From the NCBI GenBank assembly GCA_902795715.1, contig CADBME010000330.1, positions 1 through 9,449 of the forward strand: DNA of 9,449 bases, written 5' to 3'. Made by a program: the position numbers and the translations under genes. The notes beneath the pieces were generated by a model, which saw only the letters and a list, made by a program, of their open reading frames with translations, was not told the DNA's origin and did no database searches. This DNA is from an uncultured Lachnospiraceae bacterium (GTDB lineage Bacteria > Bacillota_A > Clostridia > Lachnospirales > Lachnospiraceae). Shown one piece after another: positions 5,880-9,449 of this stretch (its first letter is position 1; every line of letters starts with the position of its first letter).

Positions 5880-7628
5880 GTGAACAGAATTATGAACTGG
5901 AAAAAATCTTTAGGCAGACGTAAATTTTATACGATTTTAATGGCAGCGTCACTGGAAATGGTTGTGGGAATCCTGATGAGTCTGATTGATACCGCTGTGG
6001 CTGGCCATATTATAGGCACCAGTGGTTTGTCCACCATGAACCTGGTTGGTCCGATTACCGGTTTTACTGTTTTTACAGAGGGACTATTCTCTGTAGGTAC
6101 CGCTATGGTTTATGCTATTCATAAGGGAAACTATCAGGAAGAGAAGGCGGATGCCGCCTTTGGGACGGGGTTCATCTGTTCCATCGCCATTGGCCTGGTC
6201 ACTTCACTCGCCGTCCTGTGTATTATCCCCCCTTATCTGACTTATTTGGGGGTAAGCGCCGGAATCAGGAGTATGGTAAAAAGTTTTCTTTTCTTCATCT
6301 ATCCCCAGCTTGCCCTGGCGCCGGTATTTCAGCTTCTCTGCCAAATGGTCTATACTGATGGCGGTGAGGTCTGCGGGACAGCAGCCAATATTGCGGAAAC
6401 AATCTTAAATCTTGCCTTATCCATTATTTTGGGAAGAAAAATGGGAATCCTGGGAATCGGACTGGGAACCCTCATCAGTACCCTGGTTGCCCTGGGCATT
6501 GTTTCACTGCATTTCTTAAGCAAGAGGAATGGTCTCCATATAAAGCTTGCTTTCGATAAAGCCAGTCTGAAGAAGATGCTCTTTTATGGTGCGAATGATT
6601 CCGCTATGTTTTTCCTCCTGCCCCTTTTGTCCTTTATTACCACAAAGTTTGTCATTGTTTGTTTTGGGGAGTTTTATCTGCCCATTTTAACGATTATATA
6701 CAGTATTTTTGAGATTGCCGCTATCTTTGAAGCAACCGGTGAGGCCATGCGGCCCATCATGCCGATTTATCTGGGAGACCATAATAATCTTGCTGTCAGT
6801 CAGATTCTTATGTATTCTACTGCGGTCAATCTGCAAAGATCTATTGTTTTTTCCCTCTTGCTCCTGATTGCAGGCCCCTATATCCCTATCGCCTTTAATA
6901 TTCAGGACCCGGTGCTTCTTGCCGAGTGTACCAATGCTTTAAAAATCTACGCAATAGCCTGCCCGGGATTAGCCCTGGTAGCTAACTTTAACTCTTACTA
7001 TATCAATACTGACAAGCCCTTTCTGGCTGCTCTGGAAAGTGTTTTGAACGGATTGCTGTGTATACTTGTCCTGGCTATTCCCCTCGGCATGGTCTTTGGA
7101 ATGAAAGGAATGATGTTTGGTTATGCTCTTGCTCCTTATCTGACAGCAATTATCCTTTTTAGCTATATCTACACTCATTATGATAAAGAGCAGTTCCCTG
7201 TTCTTCTTACATCCTCAGAGGATGTCCTGTTGAACAGGACGATCTTGCTGAATGAGCAGGATATTATGACTATGGTATATGATGTTCATGAATTCCTGGA
7301 GAAAAACAATATAGATAAAACATGCCAGGGAATTATTGAGCTTAATCTGGAAGAACTTCTTCTCCTTATAAAAGAGAGAAATGAGAAATCTGAAAAAAAA
7401 CATAAACCTAAAAAAATCTACGCTGAATGCTGTTTGCGGTTAAACAGCAAAGGAGCCGATTTATCCATCTGGGACAGCGGTGAGATTTTTGATATTACCA
7501 AAGCTGACAGTGAGATTATCAACTTTCGAAGCTATTTTGTAGAAAGGCTGCTGGCGGAAGAAAAAGTGAAAAAACATATGGTAGCCACAAGCTTCAATAA
7601 GAACTATATCCATTTCGATCTCCGGTAG
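5880..7628 (+). CDS. MATE efflux transporter with C-terminal anti-sigma-like domain
   Basis: The 582-aa frame starts at GTG 5880 (an in-frame stop lies at 5865; ATG 5892 is an alternative). The ribosome site is weak (AGAAAG). Residues 15-432 hold about twelve membrane segments of the MATE fold: SLIDTAVAGHIIGTSGLSTMNL in TM1 with the conserved acidic D37, and PQLALAPVFQLLCQMVYTDG at the end of the first lobe. MATE proteins export drugs or metabolites using Na+ or H+; the substrate here is unknown. MATE proteins are usually about 450 residues, so residues 445-582 are an extra cytoplasmic domain. It has a helix, LNLEELLLLIKERN (E491, E492), a strand, DSGEIFDI (D532-G534), and a final NFRSYFVERLL...FNKNYIHFDL. 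This order resembles RsbW/SpoIIAB-like GHKL domains, but the Asn of the N box is absent. The gene is monocistronic, with its own promoter and terminator. Confidence 0.9.
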   Translation: MNRIMNWKKSLGRRKFYTILMAASLEMVVGILMSLIDTAVAGHIIGTSGLSTMNLVGPITGFTVFTEGLFSVGTAMVYAIHKGNYQEEKADAAFGTGFICSIAIGLVTSLAVLCIIPPYLTYLGVSAGIRSMVKSFLFFIYPQLALAPVFQLLCQMVYTDGGEVCGTAANIAETILNLALSIILGRKMGILGIGLGTLISTLVALGIVSLHFLSKRNGLHIKLAFDKASLKKMLFYGANDSAMFFLLPLLSFITTKFVIVCFGEFYLPILTIIYSIFEIAAIFEATGEAMRPIMPIYLGDHNNLAVSQILMYSTAVNLQRSIVFSLLLLIAGPYIPIAFNIQDPVLLAECTNALKIYAIACPGLALVANFNSYYINTDKPFLAALESVLNGLLCILVLAIPLGMVFGMKGMMFGYALAPYLTAIILFSYIYTHYDKEQFPVLLTSSEDVLLNRTILLNEQDIMTMVYDVHEFLEKNNIDKTCQGIIELNLEELLLLIKERNEKSEKKHKPKKIYAECCLRLNSKGADLSIWDSGEIFDITKADSEIINFRSYFVERLLAEEKVKKHMVATSFNKNYIHFDLR

Positions 7629-7668
7629 CTATTTTTATTCAATTCCATCAGTCTTTGTCTGCAAGCTG

Positions 7669-7706
7669 AGAGCCGGAACATATAGAATGCCCCGGCTCTT
7701 TTTTAT
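7669..7706 (+). terminator. Rho-independent terminator of the MATE gene
   Basis: An 8-bp stem AGAGCCGG (7669-7676) pairs with CCGGCTCT (7692-7699), 15-base loop, followed by TTTTTTATTT. It lies about 40 bases after the MATE stop codon. Confidence 0.88.
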
Positions 7707-7790
7707 TTGTATCATGTTTATATCAGGAAAGCAGAGATGAGATTGGAGTACCGGATAAGGCATCCGGAAGATACGCTTAAGGCAAGGGGG

Positions 7791-9086
7791 TTATTGGGTA
7801 AAAGTGCCAAAAGCGGCAATGGCCTCATCTATAGTCATTGCTCCGGTTCCAACTCCATAAACCGCCTGCCTTAACTGTATGACAGCATCATCTGTTAAAC
7901 CGAATAGTTCCGGTGACATGATCCGGTCTTCCGGAACGTCTCCGAATGCGGCATACATGCTGTTAAAAGACAGGTCTTTGGTTGGCGACATAAGCCCTTT
8001 ATTCTTTGCCATTTCATTCAGTTCCGGTGATGTAATCAGGAAACGCATGAATTCATTGGCCATATCCAGATTCTGGCTGTCTTTGTTGACAGAGAACTGA
8101 AGATTGGGCATGTCAAGGAAGTAAGCACCTTCATCCGACATGGGGACAGGTACAAAAGAGTATGCAAATGGATTAGCAATAAATGACTCAGAACGGCTCT
8201 CCCGCTTCTTTGTTCCGGAGACGGTGTCTCCGGAGCAGGACATCATGGGTACGTCGCCTTCAAAAAATCGAAGGATGACTGCATCATAATTATCTTCAAT
8301 CTCTGCACAGGCTTCAGGATCCATACAGCCGTCTTTAAGGAATTGCTCCATTTTCTCAAGGGAAGGCCGCATATACTCGCCGGCTGAAGGATCAAGAGCG
8401 TTGAGTTTTTTGATAGCTTCTTTATCATTTGCCACAGTAGCGCAGAAGAAGGGATAAATCGTAGAAGAGTAGATTGATGTTGTTTCCTCTTTGGAGAAGC
8501 CCATCATGGGGCTTTTATAGCCTTTCTTACGAAAAGCATCACACACGGTTACCAGTTCTTTATAGGTTGTTGGAACACTCAGGCCTTCTTTTTCAAAAAG
8601 ATCCTTGTTTACGAGCATGCCATAGGTATTCGAGAAAACCGGGATCATCGGGAGCGTATCGTCGTCCGTATTCAGAATAATATTGCTGCGGATGCAGTCC
8701 AGATCAAAGCCCAGGGCGGGATCGGCCAGATTCTCGGCATGATCTATAGAGGATTTATACTGGTCCCGGCCATACATCCAGGAGTAATTGACATAGATGT
8801 CAGGGGCATCCTTTCCATTCAGAACTGTGCCGATCATGTTATTATAGTCATCGACCTTGGTGAATGTCAGTTCCACATTGGGATAATATTCATTGAAATG
8901 GTCAAATTCGGTTTCCAGTGCCTCAAAATTGTCATAACCACCGGCAACATTGATATGGCAGCTGAAGGAAGTATCCAGAGATGGTTGGAATCCTTCCTCG
9001 GTCGCTTTTTCCTGTTTCTCTGTGCCGCATGCAGTCAAAAGTAGGATCATCAACACTGCTAAAAAAATATAGATCGTCTTTTTCAT
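7791..9086 (-). CDS. Extracellular sugar-type solute-binding lipoprotein
   Basis: The 431-aa product begins with a lipoprotein signal peptide: KK, a hydrophobic core, and the lipobox LTAC with lipidated C20. The mature part has the family 1 (sugar/oligosaccharide, MalE-like) binding-protein pattern: FDHFNEYYPNVELTFTKVDDY, APDIYVNYSWM, NTYGMLVNKDLFEKEGLSVP TTYKEL, FFEGDVPMMSCSGDT, and NEFMRFLITSPELNEMA near the end. It would sit on the outer membrane surface and bind a ligand, probably a sugar. Its ATG overlaps the TGA of the upstream receiver gene (ATGA), with AGGAAAGGAAAA as ribosome site, so the two are translationally coupled. No permease or ATPase gene follows: the next gene downstream is the MATE gene on the other strand. 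The protein may therefore present its ligand to the sensor kinase, or serve a shared importer elsewhere. Confidence 0.9.
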   Translation of the reverse strand: MKKTIYIFLAVLMILLLTACGTEKQEKATEEGFQPSLDTSFSCHINVAGGYDNFEALETEFDHFNEYYPNVELTFTKVDDYNNMIGTVLNGKDAPDIYVNYSWMYGRDQYKSSIDHAENLADPALGFDLDCIRSNIILNTDDDTLPMIPVFSNTYGMLVNKDLFEKEGLSVPTTYKELVTVCDAFRKKGYKSPMMGFSKEETTSIYSSTIYPFFCATVANDKEAIKKLNALDPSAGEYMRPSLEKMEQFLKDGCMDPEACAEIEDNYDAVILRFFEGDVPMMSCSGDTVSGTKKRESRSESFIANPFAYSFVPVPMSDEGAYFLDMPNLQFSVNKDSQNLDMANEFMRFLITSPELNEMAKNKGLMSPTKDLSFNSMYAAFGDVPEDRIMSPELFGLTDDAVIQLRQAVYGVGTGAMTIDEAIAAFGTFTQ

Positions 9087-9449
9087 AATTTTTCCTTTCC
9101 TTCCTTGATTCTTCGGATTTCCTTGATGACTAATTTGATATCAACGGGCTTTGCAATATGCCCGTCCATTCCTGCGTTCAGACATTCCGTGACGTTTTCG
9201 GAGAAAGCGTCTGCTGTCATCGCAACTATCGGGATAGAGGAAGCCCAGGGACTCTCTAACCTTCGGATGGCTCTGGTTGCATCGAGGCCATTCATCTCCG
9301 GCATCTGCACGTCCATGAAGATCAGCTGATAAGTGTCTTCGGCAGCTGCCTGCATGATATCCACACATATTCTTCCGTTTTCTGCGCGGTCGGTAGTGAT
9401 TCCAAACATGGAAAGCATGGCGGATATGATTTCCCAGTTGACATCATTA
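9083..9449 (-). CDS. Receiver domain, probable C-terminus of a hybrid histidine kinase (partial)
   Basis: The frame is open to the right edge (NDVNWEIISAM precedes the first Met at 9418), so the gene is 5'-partial here. The 122 visible residues form a response-regulator receiver: NDVNWEI fits the segment just after the acidic pair, the phospho-acceptor Asp is in LIFMDVQMPEMNGLDATRAIR, the switch Thr is in VAMTADAF, and the conserved Lys is in IAKPVD. The stop directly after the domain, with no output domain, and the NDVNWE/AENGRICVD style fit the C-terminal receiver of a hybrid sensor kinase better than a DNA-binding regulator. The kinase part would lie outside the window. Its TGA overlaps the ATG of the binding-protein gene, which implies matched production. 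A stand-alone CheY-like protein remains possible. Confidence 0.88.
   Translation of the reverse strand, partial: NDVNWEIISAMLSMFGITTDRAENGRICVDIMQAAAEDTYQLIFMDVQMPEMNGLDATRAIRRLESPWASSIPIVAMTADAFSENVTECLNAGMDGHIAKPVDIKLVIKEIRRIKEGKEKL

Noticed and set aside
7751..7767. CCGGAT-N5-ATCCGG hairpin as a terminator for the lipoprotein gene
   Set aside because: The stem is only 6 bp and is not followed by a T-run on the minus strand; the terminator for that transcript is unclear.
1..9449. CRISPR arrays, tRNA/rRNA genes, insertion sequences, phage or attachment sites
   Set aside because: No regularly spaced repeats, tRNA-like cloverleaf, transposase or integrase frame, or flanking direct repeats were seen.

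Overview
The window looks like a chromosomal stretch of a low-to-mid GC Gram-positive anaerobe of the Clostridia, most likely Lachnospiraceae. The basis is strong purine-rich Shine-Dalgarno sites, TTG and GTG starts, hairpin-plus-T-tract terminators, a NiaR-type 3H repressor, a cluster-type sugar-binding lipoprotein beside a hybrid histidine kinase, and the codon and protein style. This is inference from style and families, not a database match.

Layout. 1-1000: the 3' part of a P-loop kinase-like gene that continues past the left edge, closed by a clear terminator. 1015-1245: the C-terminal remnant of a free methionine-R-sulfoxide reductase (GAF type) lying directly behind that terminator. 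1354-2946 (-): a DAACS/SDF-type symporter with a soluble N-terminal domain and divergent transport motifs. 3103-3140: a nearly symmetric, overlapping bidirectional promoter that can serve the symporter (-) and an unrecognised 162-aa protein (+, 3198-3686). 3768-3809: a bidirectional terminator. 3844-5561 (-): a two-gene unit of niaR (NAD/niacin repressor) followed by an orphan EIIC-like membrane protein. 5562-5879: the divergent control region, with promoters for niaR (-) and a MATE transporter (+) and a 9-bp-arm inverted repeat between them. 5880-7628 (+): the MATE transporter with an extra C-terminal soluble domain, then a terminator. 7791-9449 (-): the C-terminal receiver of a probable hybrid histidine kinase whose stop overlaps the start of a sugar-binding lipoprotein; no permease follows.

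The most interesting pattern is that two unrelated transporters (the SDF symporter at its N-terminus, the MATE protein at its C-terminus) each carry a roughly 125-140 residue soluble domain that reads like a degenerate GHKL/anti-sigma (RsbW/SpoIIAB-like) ATPase fold. The symporter also lacks the NMDGT sodium-site signature and the usual acidic-substrate arginine. Other points are a NiaR-EIIC operon suggesting an unassigned pyridine or NAD-precursor transporter, and a binding protein that seems to work with a sensor kinase rather than an ABC importer. Several start codons were moved to agree with the Shine-Dalgarno sites.
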